A DNA stretch of 64,000 nt from Frankiales bacterium (GCA_016125335.1 WGLY01000025.1:62001-126000), one strand, 5' to 3'; positions 41,162 through 51,827 are shown, numbered from the stretch's first letter. Notes: generated from the letters alone by a model not told the origin. Made by a program: numbers and translations.

Positions 41162-41895
41162 CGTCCCGTGTCGCGACGGTAGGCCCAGCGGGCCAGCCGG
41201 GCGAGCACCGCCGTCCACACCGCGATGACCAGCCAGGCCTTGAGCGGCCACGAGTCGCCGGTGAATGCCGAGTGCGCCGCCTGGGTGAGCCAGTACGACG
41301 GCAGCAGCTCCACCAGGTCGTGCAGGACGCCGGAGTCCCCCGCGATCGGCCCCCAGGAGCCGCCCAGGAGCGCGAACAGCGCCGTGATGCCGCCCAGCGC
41401 CGGGCCCATCGCGTCGGTCGAGACGAGGTGGCCGAGCAGGATGCCGAGCACCGCGAAGGGGATCAGGCCCACCAGGATGAGCAGCGTCATCCGGACCCAG
41501 CCGTCCCACGGCATGCGCACGCCGAGCGCGAGGCCCGCGGCGTACAGCACCGCCATGGTGATCGCCGCGGTCGCGTAACCGCTGAGGACCTTGGCGGAGA
41601 AGTACGTGCGCACCGGCAGCGGGGTGACGCGCAGCTGGCGGATCCACCCCACGGAGCGCTCGAGCGCGATGCGCGCCCCGCCGGCCATCACCGCCGACAT
41701 CGCGCCCCAGGAGACCATGCCGACCATGAAGTAGAGGGCGAACGAGATGCCGCTGCCCGCGAAGTCGGTGACGTCGCGGTTCGCCCCCGCCGTCACCAGG
41801 AACAGGATGAGCGGGAAGGCGAGCGAGAAGACGAGGAACCGCCGGTTGCGCAGCATGCGCACCAGCTCGTAGCGCACGTACGTCGTCGAGCTCAT
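41158..41895 (-). CDS. ABC-2 type transporter permease
   Basis: A 245-residue protein with six spans of the ABC-2 membrane type (YVRYELVRMLRNRRFLVFSLAFPLILFL at the N-terminus, core LRNRRFLVFSLAFPL). The motif SVGWIRQLRVTPLPVRTYFSAKVLSGY follows (core QLRVTPLP), typical of exporters of lipids, drugs or antibiotics. It pairs with the ATPase encoded immediately upstream (4-nt overlap) and is followed by a two-component system. The substrate is unknown. DrrB/YfiN-like export is a fair guess. Confidence 0.9.
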   Translation of the reverse strand: MSSTTYVRYELVRMLRNRRFLVFSLAFPLILFLVTAGANRDVTDFAGSGISFALYFMVGMVSWGAMSAVMAGGARIALERSVGWIRQLRVTPLPVRTYFSAKVLSGYATAAITMAVLYAAGLALGVRMPWDGWVRMTLLILVGLIPFAVLGILLGHLVSTDAMGPALGGITALFALLGGSWGPIAGDSGVLHDLVELLPSYWLTQAAHSAFTGDSWPLKAWLVIAVWTAVLARLARWAYRRDTGR

Positions 41896-42842
41896 GCCGC
41901 GCCCCCCACCTTCTCGTCGATTCCGGTCAGCAGCCGGAACGCCTGGTCGAGCCCGGCGCCCGAGATCTCGATGTCGCGTGCCTGCGGGTAGGCCGGCAGC
42001 AGCGCCCGGACGGCGTCGTCGGAGCTCGTGCACGTGAGCGTCACGGCCTCGCCCTGGCGCAGCACCGACTGCACGCCGGGCAGCGCCGCGAGGTGCTCCT
42101 CGGGGACGCCCGGCAGCGTGGCCCGCAGCGTGCGCAGGCCGACCACCGCCTTGATCTCCGTCGCCGGCCCGTCGGCGACGACGCGCCCCGCCGCCATCAG
42201 CACGATGCGGTCGGCGAAGGCGTCGGCCTCCTCGAGGTAGTGCGTCGCGAACAGCACGGTGCGGCCGGCGCCGGCGTACTCCCGCATCGCCGACCAGAAC
42301 TCGTGCCGTCCCTCGACGTCGAGCGCCACCGTGGGCTCGTCGAGCACGAGCAGGTCCGGGTCGCTCACGAGCGCGATCGCGAAGCGCACCCGCTGGGTCT
42401 GGCCGCCGGACAGCTTCGACGCCTGGCGGTCGGCCACCGCCGCGGTGCCGGTGCGGCGCAGCACGTCGTCGACGTCGAGGGGGCTCGGGTAGAGCGAGGC
42501 CATCATCGTGACCAGCTCGCGCACGGTGAGGTTCTGCACGAGCCCCCCGGTCTGGAGCATCGCGCCGACCTGGCCGCGGGCGACCGCGTCGCGCGCGGAC
42601 GAGCCGAACACCTCGACGCGTCCCTCGTCGGCGTCGACGAGCCCGAGCATCATGTCGATGCTCGTGGACTTGCCGGCGCCGTTCGGGCCGAGCAGCGCGA
42701 CGACTTCGCCGCGACGGATGGACAGGTCGACGCCGGCCACCGCGTGGGTGTCGCCGTAGCGCTTGTGCACGCCGGCCAGTCGTACGGCGTCGCCGGGCAC
42801 CGGGCCCGCGCCGGGCACCGGCCGGGCCTCTGCTGGAGTCAT
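41892..42842 (-). CDS. ABC transporter ATP-binding protein
   Basis: A 316-residue ATPase of the DrrA/CcmA type. It has Walker A LLGPNGAGKST, Q-loop MLQTGG, signature LSGGQTQRVRFA, Walker B LLVLDEPTVALD and the switch His in FATHYLEEADAFADRI (core ATHYLEEAD). A C-terminal extension of about 80 residues is common in DrrA-like proteins. It forms an exporter with the ABC-2 permease encoded next. ATG 42842 is the first gene of the operon. A TGACA-GG-TGTCA dyad lies about 60 bp upstream. Confidence 0.93.
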   Translation of the reverse strand: MTPAEARPVPGAGPVPGDAVRLAGVHKRYGDTHAVAGVDLSIRRGEVVALLGPNGAGKSTSIDMMLGLVDADEGRVEVFGSSARDAVARGQVGAMLQTGGLVQNLTVRELVTMMASLYPSPLDVDDVLRRTGTAAVADRQASKLSGGQTQRVRFAIALVSDPDLLVLDEPTVALDVEGRHEFWSAMREYAGAGRTVLFATHYLEEADAFADRIVLMAAGRVVADGPATEIKAVVGLRTLRATLPGVPEEHLAALPGVQSVLRQGEAVTLTCTSSDDAVRALLPAYPQARDIEISGAGLDQAFRLLTGIDEKVGGAA

Positions 42843-42902
42843 GCCGCCAGCCTGCCGCGGCGTGCCCGGCGGCCCCCAGTGCCAGGCATCCGGACCTCGG
42901 CG

Positions 42903-42914
42903 TGACAGGTGTCA
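42903..42914. promoter_or_regulatory. Candidate operator TGACAGGTGTCA before the ABC/two-component operon
   Basis: Two perfect 5-bp arms around GG, 61-72 nt upstream of the ATPase start. NarL-type regulators bind such short dyads. The site lies in the gap between glyS and the ABC operon. Confidence 0.35.
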
Positions 42915-42961
42915 TGCCGGGCCGCCGCGGCGCCGGCCGGCCGCTCGGCGCGGGCGGCGGG

Positions 42962-44344
<1,383 letters not shown>

Positions 44345-44410
44345 GGGGGCTCCGTCCGGCTGGTGTGTCGGCGAGTGGGACGTGCGCGCCCGCGGGCGCG
44401 GAGGCTCAGG

Positions 44411-44845
44411 CTACGCGAACGTGTCGTAGTGCCACTGCAGGGATCTGCGCTCGAGCGGTCGCACGAGTGCGACGACCTCGTCGTAGCGGGTCCGCAGGTC
44501 GGTCTCCGCCTCCTGCGGGCACACCGGGACGGCGAGCACGAGGCTGCTCGCCCCGGCGGTGCGCAGGGCCGCCGCGACCGCCCGCGCCGCCGTGCCGCTC
44601 TCCACGCCGTCGTCGACGACGACCACGCGACGGCCGGCCACGTCCAGCGGCAGCTCGACCCGGACGCCCGCGTCCGAGCGCGTGGTGACCAGCGGCACCA
44701 CCGCGATGCCGAGCGCCTGCGCGACGGCGCGCCCGGTGACCAGGCCGCCGTCGCCGGCGCTCACGACGACCGCGTCCGGTGTCAGCGCCGCGGCGACGAG
44801 CGGTGCCAGGCGCCGGCCGCCGTCGGCGAGGTCGACGAACCTCAT
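44411..44845 (-). CDS. Phosphoribosyltransferase-like protein
   Basis: A 144-residue protein with a PRPP-binding loop VVVVDDGVESGTAARAVAAAL near residues 78-98 (core VVVDDGVESGTAA) and the GDGGLVTG segment. This is the type I phosphoribosyltransferase core in a short form lacking the usual hood domain. The specificity is unknown. In similar short proteins the role is nucleotide salvage or regulation. ATG 44845 overlaps the stop of the upstream monooxygenase-like gene by 4 nt (ATGA), so the two are coupled. It lies downstream of neither purine nor pyrimidine genes. Confidence 0.75.
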   Translation of the reverse strand: MRFVDLADGGRRLAPLVAAALTPDAVVVSAGDGGLVTGRAVAQALGIAVVPLVTTRSDAGVRVELPLDVAGRRVVVVDDGVESGTAARAVAAALRTAGASSLVLAVPVCPQEAETDLRTRYDEVVALVRPLERRSLQWHYDTFA

Positions 44846-45246
44846 GCCGGGGGCACGCCTCCGTAGACCGGGACGTGGGCCGCGGCCGCGTGGCCGAGCC
44901 CCACCGTGCCGGCGTCGGCCGCCCGGGCGGAGGACGCCTCGACGACGTGGTCCGGCGTGCGCGCCACGAGCACCTCGTAGGCGGTCGGCTCGTCTGTGGC
45001 GGTCTGAAGGAACGGCGAGCGCAGCTTCACGTCGTAGGCGGACAGGGCCCGGCGGTAAGAGCCGACGTCGTCCCACTCGTGAGCCACGACGAGGACGTCG
45101 GGGTCGTCCACGGCGCGGCCGACCCAGCCCCGCACGTACCCCGGGCGCGCGGCGAGCACCGCCAGCAGGTCGCGGGCCGCCTCGAGCGCCGCAGGGGCGC
45201 CCTCGAAGCCGGGCAGCGGCAGCCGGTGGCGGGTCAGCGCGAGCAC
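44842..45246 (-). CDS. Antibiotic biosynthesis monooxygenase-like (ABM fold) protein
   Basis: A 134-residue alpha/beta ferredoxin-like protein. The segment LLAVLAARPGYVRGWVGRAVDDPDVLVVAHEWDDVGSYRRAL (core GYVRGWVGRAVDDPD...VAHEWDDV) is the ABM/dimeric alpha-beta barrel pattern, followed by a tail of about 40 residues without homology that I can recognise. Such proteins are often cofactor-free oxygenases or heme-handling proteins, and the substrate here is unknown. It starts at GTG 45246 and overlaps the phosphoribosyltransferase-like gene. Confidence 0.75.
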   Translation of the reverse strand: MLALTRHRLPLPGFEGAPAALEAARDLLAVLAARPGYVRGWVGRAVDDPDVLVVAHEWDDVGSYRRALSAYDVKLRSPFLQTATDEPTAYEVLVARTPDHVVEASSARAADAGTVGLGHAAAAHVPVYGGVPPA

Positions 45247-45354
45247 TCCCCCACCGTACGGTCCCGCGGGGATGCGACGATGGGCGACGGCCGGTGCCCG
45301 CCCTGTGCGGCCCGGCCCGGCCCACCCGACCGACCGACCCACCCGAGGACCGCC

Positions 45355-45741
45355 GTGCCCCAGAGCAAGCGCCACCCGGCCCGCCGACCCGCGAAGCGCC
45401 CGGCACGCACGGTCCACCGCAACCCCGCCGCCCCTGCCACCCCGGTGCCCGCCGGCAGCCCGTGGCGGCGAGCCCTGGAGCGCTGGAGTGCCGGCCCGCT
45501 GGTGGTGCTGCACCGGATGCCCACCTGGCTGGTCCCCGCGCTGCTCGCGGTCTTCCTCGTGGCCGGCCTCGCCCTCCCGTTCCCGGCGGCCGGCATCCTC
45601 CTGCTCGTCCCGGCCGTGTTCCTCACCTGGCTGCTGCTGCTGTCGTGGCCGGCGGTCTCGCCGTCCGGGCGGCTGCTGCGCCTCATCGCGGTGCTGGCGG
45701 TGTTCGGCGCGGCCGTGGCTCGGCTCGCCGGCGCCTTCTGA
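45355..45741 (+). CDS. Small membrane protein (possible DUF6703)
   Basis: A 128-residue protein with a very basic N-terminal 35 residues (SKRHPARRPAKRPARTVHR) and three closely spaced hydrophobic segments (LVPALLAVFLVAGLAL, AAGILLLVPAVFLTWLLLL, LLRLIAVLAVFGAAVARLAG). This agrees with the actinobacterial DUF6703 family of unknown function, though I give that name with caution. GTG 45355 starts in a GC-rich stretch without a clear ribosome site. The next gene is a ZIP transporter with its own promoter. Confidence 0.6.
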   Translation: MPQSKRHPARRPAKRPARTVHRNPAAPATPVPAGSPWRRALERWSAGPLVVLHRMPTWLVPALLAVFLVAGLALPFPAAGILLLVPAVFLTWLLLLSWPAVSPSGRLLRLIAVLAVFGAAVARLAGAF

Positions 45742-45767
45742 CGCCGCCCGGCGGGGCTTCACGCAAT

Positions 45768-45782
45768 TGACAATCATTCTCG
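45768..45782. promoter_or_regulatory. Fur/Zur-like box over the ZIP promoter
   Basis: TGACAAT-C-ATTCTCG is a 7-1-7 dyad of Fur-family type, overlapping a TTGACA -35 element (45767-45772). It lies 20 nt before the ZIP transporter start, and a Zur-type regulator gene follows the transporter. Zinc-dependent repression is the likely reading. Confidence 0.65.
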
Positions 45783-45801
45783 TTAAGCGCAGACTCCCGC
45801 C

Positions 45802-46533
45802 ATGGCTCTCGTGCTGGCGCTCTTCACGGTCGTCTCGACGACCATCGGCGGTCTGGTCGCCCTGCGGGCCCGCGACCGCATGCACCTCGTGCTCGGCGCG
45901 TCCGCCGGCGTGCTGCTCGGCCTGGTCGCCTTCGACCTGCTGCCGGAGATCTTCGACCTCGGCGCCGGGGGCACGGCGGGCGGCGTCCGGGTGCCCTGGG
46001 CGATGGTCGCGCTCGTCGTCGGGTTCCTCCTGCTGCACATCATCGAGCGGGCGGCCGGCGTGCACGAGCCGGTCGACAGCGACTACGGCGAGCACCGCCA
46101 CTCCCTCGGCGGCACGCTGGGCGCCGCCGGGCTCATCACCCACTCGTTCCTCGACGGCCTCGGGATCGGGCTGGCCTTCCAGGTGAGCACCGCGGTCGGG
46201 TGGAGCGTGGCGATCGCCGTGCTGGCGCACGACTTCGCCGACGGCCTCAACACCGTCACGCTCATGCGCCGCGCGGGGCACGACCGCGGACGGGCCCGGA
46301 TCGCGCTGGCGCTCGACGCCCTGGCCCCCGTCGCCGGCGTGCTCGTGGCCACGCTGCTGGCCCCGTCCGACGCGTTCCTGGCGATCTACCTCGGCGGGTT
46401 CACCGGCCTGCTCATCTACCTCGCCACCGCGGACATCCTCCCGGAGGCGCACGCGCACCACCCCTCGCGCCTCACGCTGCTGATGACCGTCCTGGGCGTC
46501 GGCTTCATGTACGTCGTCACCTCGTTCGCCTGA
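45802..46533 (+). CDS. ZIP-family metal permease
   Basis: A 243-residue transporter with about eight spans. The two metal-site helices are recognisable: HSFLDGLGIGLAF and HDFADGLNTVTLM, with the His-x3-Asp-Gly pattern. ZIP proteins import zinc or other divalent metals, and the neighbouring Zur-type gene and upstream box suggest zinc. A histidine loop (DIEHRHS-like, YGEHRHSLGG) lies between. ATG 45802 is the start. The next gene follows after 10 nt, so the transporter and regulator form an operon. Confidence 0.88.
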   Translation: MALVLALFTVVSTTIGGLVALRARDRMHLVLGASAGVLLGLVAFDLLPEIFDLGAGGTAGGVRVPWAMVALVVGFLLLHIIERAAGVHEPVDSDYGEHRHSLGGTLGAAGLITHSFLDGLGIGLAFQVSTAVGWSVAIAVLAHDFADGLNTVTLMRRAGHDRGRARIALALDALAPVAGVLVATLLAPSDAFLAIYLGGFTGLLIYLATADILPEAHAHHPSRLTLLMTVLGVGFMYVVTSFA

Positions 46534-46543
46534 GGAGGTCACC

Positions 46544-46966
46544 GTGCCCGCGAGCCCCCCTCCCCCCAGCCCGCGCCGCAGCACCCGCCAGCAGGCGGCG
46601 GTGCGGCGTGTGGTCGACGACGCCGAGGCCTTCCGCTCCGCGCAGGAGATCCATCACGAGCTGGTGGACCGCGGGGAGGCCGTGGGCCTGAGCACGGTCT
46701 ACCGCTGCCTCGCGACCCTCGCCGCCTCCGGCGAGATCGACACGCTGCTGCGCGACGACGGCGAGACGGTCTACCGGCGCTGCAGCGCCGGCCGGCACCA
46801 CCACCACCTCGTCTGCCGGCTGTGCGGCGCCACGGTGGAGGTCGACGGCCCCGCCGTGGAGCGCTGGGCCGACCGCACCGCCGAGCAGCACGGGTACGAC
46901 GAGGTCAGCCACACGCTGGAGATCTTCGGGCGCTGCGCCGAGTGCCGCGCAGCCGGCCGGGCCTGA
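46544..46966 (+). CDS. zur: Fur-family regulator, Zur type
   Basis: A 140-residue Fur protein. The winged helix reads RSTRQQAAVRRVV and STVYRCLATLAASGE. The metal region reads CSAGRHHHHLVCRLCG (Cys91, Cys94), and the C-terminal pair Cys131/Cys134 (CAEC) completes the structural zinc site, typical of Zur. It is expected to repress zinc uptake genes when zinc is sufficient, including the ZIP gene in front of it. GTG 46544 follows GAGGAGG at 5 nt. A different metal (iron, manganese) cannot be excluded by sequence alone. Confidence 0.85.
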   Translation: MPASPPPPSPRRSTRQQAAVRRVVDDAEAFRSAQEIHHELVDRGEAVGLSTVYRCLATLAASGEIDTLLRDDGETVYRRCSAGRHHHHLVCRLCGATVEVDGPAVERWADRTAEQHGYDEVSHTLEIFGRCAECRAAGRA

Positions 46967-46975
46967 CGGCCCCGG

Positions 46976-47812
46976 TCACCCCGGCGGCAGCGGGTTGGGC
47001 TCGGCGCCGCCGTACCGGCGGTCGCGGGAGGCGTACTGCTCGCAGGCCCACCACAGGTGCCGTCGGTCGAAGTCCGGCCACAGCGTGGGCACGAAGACGA
47101 GCTCGGCGTAGGCCGACTGCCAGAGCAGGAAGTTGCTGGTGCGCTGCTCGCCCGACGAGCGCACGAACAGGTCGACGTCGGGCATGTCCGGCTCGTCGAG
47201 GTGCCGCGACACGGTGCGCTCGTCCACCTTCGACGGGTCGAGCCGCCCGGCCGCGGCCTCCGCGGCGATCGCCCGGGCGGCGTCGGCGATCTCGGCCCGC
47301 CCGCCGTAGTTGACGCACATCGTGAGCGTGAGCGTGGTGTTGGCCGCCGTGAGCCGCTCGGCCTCCTCGAGCTCGTCGACGACCGACTTCCACAGCCGCG
47401 GCCGGCGGCCGGCCCAGCGCACGCGGACGCCGAGCTCGTGCATCTCGTCGCGCCGGCGACGGATGACGTCGCGGTTGAAGCCCATGAGGAAGCGCACCTC
47501 GTCCGGCGAGCGCTTCCAGTTCTCGGTCGAGAAGGCGTAGGCCGAGATCCACCCGATCCCCAGCTCGATGGCCCCGTGCACGCAGTCGAGCAGGCTCGCC
47601 TCGCCGGCCTCGTGGCCCGCGGTCCTGGGCAGGCCGCGGTCCTTGGCCCAGCGGCCGTTGCCGTCCATCACCACCGCCACGTGGCGCGGCACGAGCTCCG
47701 GCGCGATCTGCGGCGCCCGGGCCCCGCTGGGGTGCGGGGTGGGCGGGCGCAGCGGGGGTCGACCCTGCGCGCGCGGGCGCGAGCCCCTCATCCGTCCGGC
47801 CACGGGCCCCAT
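46976..47812 (-). CDS. uppS: Isoprenyl transferase (undecaprenyl diphosphate synthase type)
   Basis: A 278-residue cis-prenyltransferase. The family blocks are [27 protein letters not shown] (core VMDGNGRWA, catalytic Asp50), [12 protein letters not shown], and the C-terminal [21 protein letters not shown] (core SGEQRTSNF). It makes the lipid carrier used for cell-wall synthesis. It lies next to recO, the usual actinobacterial order. A non-homologous N-terminus of about 35 residues precedes the fold. Starts at residue 8 or later are possible. Confidence 0.93.
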   Translation of the reverse strand: MGPVAGRMRGSRPRAQGRPPLRPPTPHPSGARAPQIAPELVPRHVAVVMDGNGRWAKDRGLPRTAGHEAGEASLLDCVHGAIELGIGWISAYAFSTENWKRSPDEVRFLMGFNRDVIRRRRDEMHELGVRVRWAGRRPRLWKSVVDELEEAERLTAANTTLTLTMCVNYGGRAEIADAARAIAAEAAAGRLDPSKVDERTVSRHLDEPDMPDVDLFVRSSGEQRTSNFLLWQSAYAELVFVPTLWPDFDRRHLWWACEQYASRDRRYGGAEPNPLPPG

Positions 47813-47867
47813 CGTGGCACCCCCGTCGCCGCGCCCGGTCGCGCGGCGCGCGGCGTCGGCGGGCGGC

Positions 47868-48599
47868 TCAGCCGCGCTCGACCAGCGGCAGGCTGCGCAG
47901 CCCGCGCTCGAGCTGCCACGACAGGTAGGCGGCGACCAGGCCGGACGCCTCGCGCCGGGCGCGGTCGTCGCTGGCGTCCGCGTCGTCCCAGTCGCCGGAG
48001 AGCAGCGACCCGAGCAGCCGGAACGTCTCGGGCGCGGGGGCGGCCGATCCCGGCACCCGGTGCTCCGCGCACAGTGCCCCGCCGGCCGGCACCGAGAAGG
48101 CCCGGTGCGGGCCGGGCAGCCCGCAGCGGGCGCAGGCGTCGAAGCTGGGCGCCCAGCCGGCGACCGACAGCGAGCGCACGAGGTAGGCGTCGAGCACGAG
48201 GCCGGCGTCGTGCTCGGCGGCCACGAGCGCGCGCAGGCCCCCCACCAGCAGGAGGTACTGCTGCACCGCGGGCTCGCCCTCCTCCGGCGTGAGCCGCTCG
48301 GCGGTCTCGAGCATGGCCTGGCCCGCGGTGTAGCGGGCGTAGTCGTGCACGAGCCGGGCGCCGTAGGACGCCAGGGTCTCCACCTGGGTGACGCCGTCGA
48401 GCGTGCGACCGGTGTAGAGCTGCACGTCGACGTGGCCGAACGGCTCGAGCCGGGCCCCGATGCGCGAGGTGGTGCGCCGCACGCCCTTGGCGACCGCCCG
48501 GATCCGGCCGTGGTCGCGGGTGAGCAGGGTGACGATGCGGTCGGCCTCGCCCAGCTTCTGGGCGCGCAGCACCACGCCCTCGTCCCGGTAGAGGCTCAC
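47868..48599 (-). CDS. recO: DNA repair protein RecO
   Basis: A 243-residue protein starting [23 protein letters not shown], the OB-fold domain of RecO. The central helical domain contains [11 protein letters not shown], and the zinc motif [10 protein letters not shown]...ALCAEH is partly kept with three cysteines and a histidine (CARC and LCAEH). It loads RecA onto SSB-coated DNA with RecR. GTG 48599 gives the family-typical start. It is followed by uppS and preceded by a divergently transcribed membrane gene. Confidence 0.93.
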   Translation of the reverse strand: MSLYRDEGVVLRAQKLGEADRIVTLLTRDHGRIRAVAKGVRRTTSRIGARLEPFGHVDVQLYTGRTLDGVTQVETLASYGARLVHDYARYTAGQAMLETAERLTPEEGEPAVQQYLLLVGGLRALVAAEHDAGLVLDAYLVRSLSVAGWAPSFDACARCGLPGPHRAFSVPAGGALCAEHRVPGSAAPAPETFRLLGSLLSGDWDDADASDDRARREASGLVAAYLSWQLERGLRSLPLVERG

Positions 48600-48665
48600 G
48601 CTGCATTGTGCCCCGCCGGGGTGACGACGCGGACGTGGCGCGCGGGACCGGCCCGTCCCGGCGGG

Positions 48666-48671
48666 TAGCCT
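48666..48671 (+). promoter_or_regulatory. -10 element TAGCCT, leaderless start
   Basis: TAGCCT is followed after 7 nt by ATG 48679, and no ribosome site is present. Confidence 0.5.
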
Positions 48672-48678
48672 CCGCAGC

Positions 48679-50076
48679 ATGGACGCCGAGAAGCCGGAGG
48701 AGAGCTCCTCGCTGTCCTTCCTCGTCACCGACGAGGAGGAGCGGGCGCTGCGCGCCGAGCCGCACGTCACCACGATCCGGTTCGAGACGCGGTCCTTCCG
48801 CCGCGCGGTGGTGGCGGTCCTGCTGCTGCTCCTGGCCTTCATGGCGGTGCTCTGGATCTACACCACGCTCGCGTCGTTCCTGTTCCTGCTGCTCCTGGCG
48901 TGGCTGCTCTCGATCGCGATGGAGCCGGCGGTGGCCTGGTTCGCCAACCGGGGCATCCGCCGCGGCCTGGCCACCGGCATCGTCGGCCTGATCGTCATCG
49001 TCGCCTCGATCGCGTTCATGGCCGTGTTCGGCAGCCTGTTCTTCTCCCAGATCTCCGAGCTGATCAAGGGCCTGCCCGGCTACGTCGAGCAGACGGTCAC
49101 CTGGCTGAACTCGACGTTCCACCTCCACCTCGACAGCACCACCATCCTCGACCAGCTGCAGATCACGCCCGCGAAGGTCGCCGAGTGGGCCAGCAGCGTG
49201 GCGGGCGGGGTGTTCGGGTTCGTCGGGGCCGCCTTCGGGGTGGTCTTCGACTTCATCACGGTGCTGGTCTTCGCGTTCTACTTCTCCGCCGACGGGCCGC
49301 GCCTGCGCCGGGCGATCGGGTCGTGGCTGCCCGAGCGGTCCCAGCGCGTCTTCATCACGGTGTGGGACATCGCGGTCACGAAGACCGGCGGCTTCGTGGT
49401 GTCCAAGGTCGTCCTCGCGGCGATCTCGGCGTTCTTCCACTGCGGCTTCTTCTACCTGATCCAGGTGCCCTACTGGCTGCCGATGGGCATCTTCGCCGGC
49501 ATCGTGAGCCAGTTCATCCCCACGATCGGCACCTACATCGGCGTGGCCATCCCCGCGCTGTTCGCGGCCTTCGCCGAGCCGCTCGACGTCGTGTGGATCA
49601 TCGCCTTCGCCACCGCCTACCAGCAGGTGGAGAACTACGTGTTCACCCCGCGCGTGAGCCGGGCGACGATGGACATCCACCCCGCCATCGCGCTCGGCTC
49701 GGTGTTCGTGGGCTTCGCGTTCTTCGGGCCGATCGGCGCGATCATCGGCATCCCGCTGGCAGCTGCCGTGATGGCGGTGATCGAGACGTACGGCCAGCGC
49801 CACGAGCTCGTGCCGGAGCTGCGGGCGCGCACCCGGGGCGAGCGACCGCCCCGGCCCGGCGACGCGCTCAGCGGCGATCCCGGCACGGTCGTCCCGGCCG
49901 GCAAGCCCCTCTCCCCCGAGGGTGCGGCGGTGGCGCCCGGGGACACTCCCACCGCGAGCGAGGCGGCGCGCGAGGAGGAGGCGCAGGAGCCGCAGGGCTC
50001 CGGCGACCGGGCGCAGCCCGTGGAGGTCGCACCGGCGGACCGGGCCGAGGGGACCGCCCCGCCCTCCGGGGACTGA
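48679..50076 (+). CDS. AI-2E family transporter
   Basis: A 465-residue membrane protein with about eight spans of the AI-2E (PerM/YdiK) family. The spans include [19 protein letters not shown] (core [15 protein letters not shown]) and the signature [19 protein letters not shown] (core IPTIGTYIG). The family late motif [22 protein letters not shown] (core [12 protein letters not shown]) is complete. An 80-residue acidic, Pro/Gly-rich cytoplasmic tail follows. Family members export small solutes or Na+, and the substrate is unassigned. The GNAT gene starts 3 nt later. Confidence 0.88.
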   Translation: MDAEKPEESSSLSFLVTDEEERALRAEPHVTTIRFETRSFRRAVVAVLLLLLAFMAVLWIYTTLASFLFLLLLAWLLSIAMEPAVAWFANRGIRRGLATGIVGLIVIVASIAFMAVFGSLFFSQISELIKGLPGYVEQTVTWLNSTFHLHLDSTTILDQLQITPAKVAEWASSVAGGVFGFVGAAFGVVFDFITVLVFAFYFSADGPRLRRAIGSWLPERSQRVFITVWDIAVTKTGGFVVSKVVLAAISAFFHCGFFYLIQVPYWLPMGIFAGIVSQFIPTIGTYIGVAIPALFAAFAEPLDVVWIIAFATAYQQVENYVFTPRVSRATMDIHPAIALGSVFVGFAFFGPIGAIIGIPLAAAVMAVIETYGQRHELVPELRARTRGERPPRPGDALSGDPGTVVPAGKPLSPEGAAVAPGDTPTASEAAREEEAQEPQGSGDRAQPVEVAPADRAEGTAPPSGD

Positions 50077-50079
50077 GCC

Positions 50080-50916
50080 GTGACCGACGTCGAGGCCCTC
50101 CTGCGCCGGGTCGACGGCTACCTCGACGCCGCACCCCGCGCTGCGGCGCGACCGGTCGACGCGGGGCCGCTGCGCGCGTTCGTGTCCACCGCGCCGTGGC
50201 CCTACTACGTGCGGCCCCGGCCGGACCTCGACCTGCGCGCGCCGGGCTCCGTGACGGCCGCCGACGTCCGCGCCGCCGCGCAGGTGCTGCGCGAGGCGGG
50301 CCAGGCGGTGGCGTTCGAGTGGGTCGAGGAGCTCGCCCCCGGGCTCGGGGCGGTGCTGCTCGCCGAGGGCCACGAGGTGCGCCGGTTCCCGCTCCTGGTG
50401 CAGCCGCTGCCGGCCGCCGGCCGCGCGGCCGCAGGGACGGCGGCGCGCCTGCTCGACCCGGACGACGAGCAGCTCCCGGCCGCGCTGGCGGTCCAGTCCC
50501 TCGGCTTCGGGGCGCCCGGAACGGCGACCGGCCCGGCGGGGTCGGCGGAGCGCGACGCGCACGTGCCGGAGCCCGGGCTGCTCGAGCACGTGCGGTCGAC
50601 CCTGGCGGCCGGCAGGTCCGTCGCCGCGGTGGCCGAGCTCCCCGGCGACGGCGTCGTCGCCACCGGCTGGCACACGCCGGTGGGCCCCACCACCGAGGTG
50701 GTCGGCGTCGCGACCCTGCCCGCGTTCCGGCGGCGCGGCGCGGCCGCCGCCGTGCTCGAGGTCCTGGTGGCCGACGCCGAGCGCCGTGGCTGCACCCTCG
50801 CCCTGCTCTCCGCCGGCGACGACGACGTCGCCCGCCTCTACGAGTCCGCCGGGTTCCGCCGGATCGGCCACGTCGGGGCGGCCGAGCCCCGGGGGCCCGA
50901 GCCGGACCGGGCCTAG
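50080..50916 (+). CDS. GNAT-family N-acetyltransferase
   Basis: A 278-residue protein with a C-terminal GNAT domain. The acetyl-CoA binding motif is VVGVATLPAFRRRGAAAAVLEVLVADAERRG (core TLPAFRRRGAAAAVL), followed by LYESAGFRRIGH. The N-terminal 110 residues are a second, degenerate alpha/beta unit, as in many actinobacterial two-part acetyltransferases. The substrate is not known. GTG 50080 directly follows the AI-2E gene. Its stop shares CTAG with the stop of era on the opposite strand. Confidence 0.85.
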   Translation: MTDVEALLRRVDGYLDAAPRAAARPVDAGPLRAFVSTAPWPYYVRPRPDLDLRAPGSVTAADVRAAAQVLREAGQAVAFEWVEELAPGLGAVLLAEGHEVRRFPLLVQPLPAAGRAAAGTAARLLDPDDEQLPAALAVQSLGFGAPGTATGPAGSAERDAHVPEPGLLEHVRSTLAAGRSVAAVAELPGDGVVATGWHTPVGPTTEVVGVATLPAFRRRGAAAAVLEVLVADAERRGCTLALLSAGDDDVARLYESAGFRRIGHVGAAEPRGPEPDRA

Positions 50917-51827
50917 AAGCCGAGCCGGCGCAGCTGACGGGGGTCCTGCTGCCAGTCCTTGGCCACCTTGACCCGCAGGTCGAGGTGCACCCGTGTGCCG
51001 AGCAGCGCCTCGATGTGCCGGCGTGAGGTCGTGCCCACCTCGCGGAGCCGGGATCCCTTGTGCCCGATGACGATCGCCTTCTGGCTGTCGCGCTCGACGT
51101 AGAGCGAGGCGTGCACGTCGAGGAGCGGGTCGTCGGCGGGCCGCCCCTCGCGCGGGATCATCTCGTCGACGACGACGGCGATCGAGTGCGGCAGCTCGTC
51201 GCGCACCCCCTCGAGGGCGGCCTCGCGGATCAGCTCGGCGCACATCACGAGCTCCGGCTCGTCGGTGAGCTCGCCGTCGGGGTACAGCGCCGGCCCCTCG
51301 GGCAGCAGCCCGACCAGCAGGTCCGCGAGCAGGCCCACCTGGTCGCCCGACACGGCCGACACCGGCACGACCTCCGCCCAGTCGATCCCGGTGGACTCGC
51401 CGAGCCGGGCCACCTCGAGCAGGCGGTCGGCGACCGTGACGCGGTCCACGGCGTCGGTCTTGGTCACCACGGCCACCTTGGGGGTGCGCCGCGCCGCGGC
51501 GAGCTCCTGCGCGATGAAGCGGTCGCCCGGCCCCACGGGCGCGTCGGCGGGGATGCAGAACCCGATGACGTCGACCTCCGCCCACGTCTCGCGCACGAGC
51601 GCGTTGAGCCGCTCCCCCAGCAGCGTGCGGGGCTTGTGCAGCCCCGGGGTGTCCACGAGCACGAGCTGCGCGTCGTCGCGGTGCACGATGCCGCGCACCG
51701 TGTGCCGGGTGGTCTGCGGTCGGCTCGACGTGATCGCGACCTTCTCCCCCACCAAGGCGTTGGTGAGCGTGGACTTGCCCGCGTTGGGCCGTCCCACGAG
51801 GCAGGCGAATCCGGAGCGGTGGGTCAC
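50913..51827 (-). CDS. era: GTPase Era
   Basis: A 304-residue GTPase. G1 GRPNAGKS at residues 12-19, G2 region TTRHTVRGI, G3 DTPGLHKP, and G4 VVTKTDAVD. The C-terminal KH domain ends SQKAIVIGHKGSRLREVGTTSRRHIE (core VIGHKGSRLREVG). It binds the 3' end of 16S rRNA during 30S assembly. GTG 51827 has GGGAGG upstream and overlaps the stop of an EamA transporter gene (GTGA). This is the expected location between recO and the ybeY/CBS genes. Confidence 0.95.
   Translation of the reverse strand: MTHRSGFACLVGRPNAGKSTLTNALVGEKVAITSSRPQTTRHTVRGIVHRDDAQLVLVDTPGLHKPRTLLGERLNALVRETWAEVDVIGFCIPADAPVGPGDRFIAQELAAARRTPKVAVVTKTDAVDRVTVADRLLEVARLGESTGIDWAEVVPVSAVSGDQVGLLADLLVGLLPEGPALYPDGELTDEPELVMCAELIREAALEGVRDELPHSIAVVVDEMIPREGRPADDPLLDVHASLYVERDSQKAIVIGHKGSRLREVGTTSRRHIEALLGTRVHLDLRVKVAKDWQQDPRQLRRLGF

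Noticed and set aside
47788-51585. A 1,265-codon minus-strand frame over the AI-2E, GNAT and era genes
   Set aside because: The composition is typical of shadow frames and three confident genes occupy the region.
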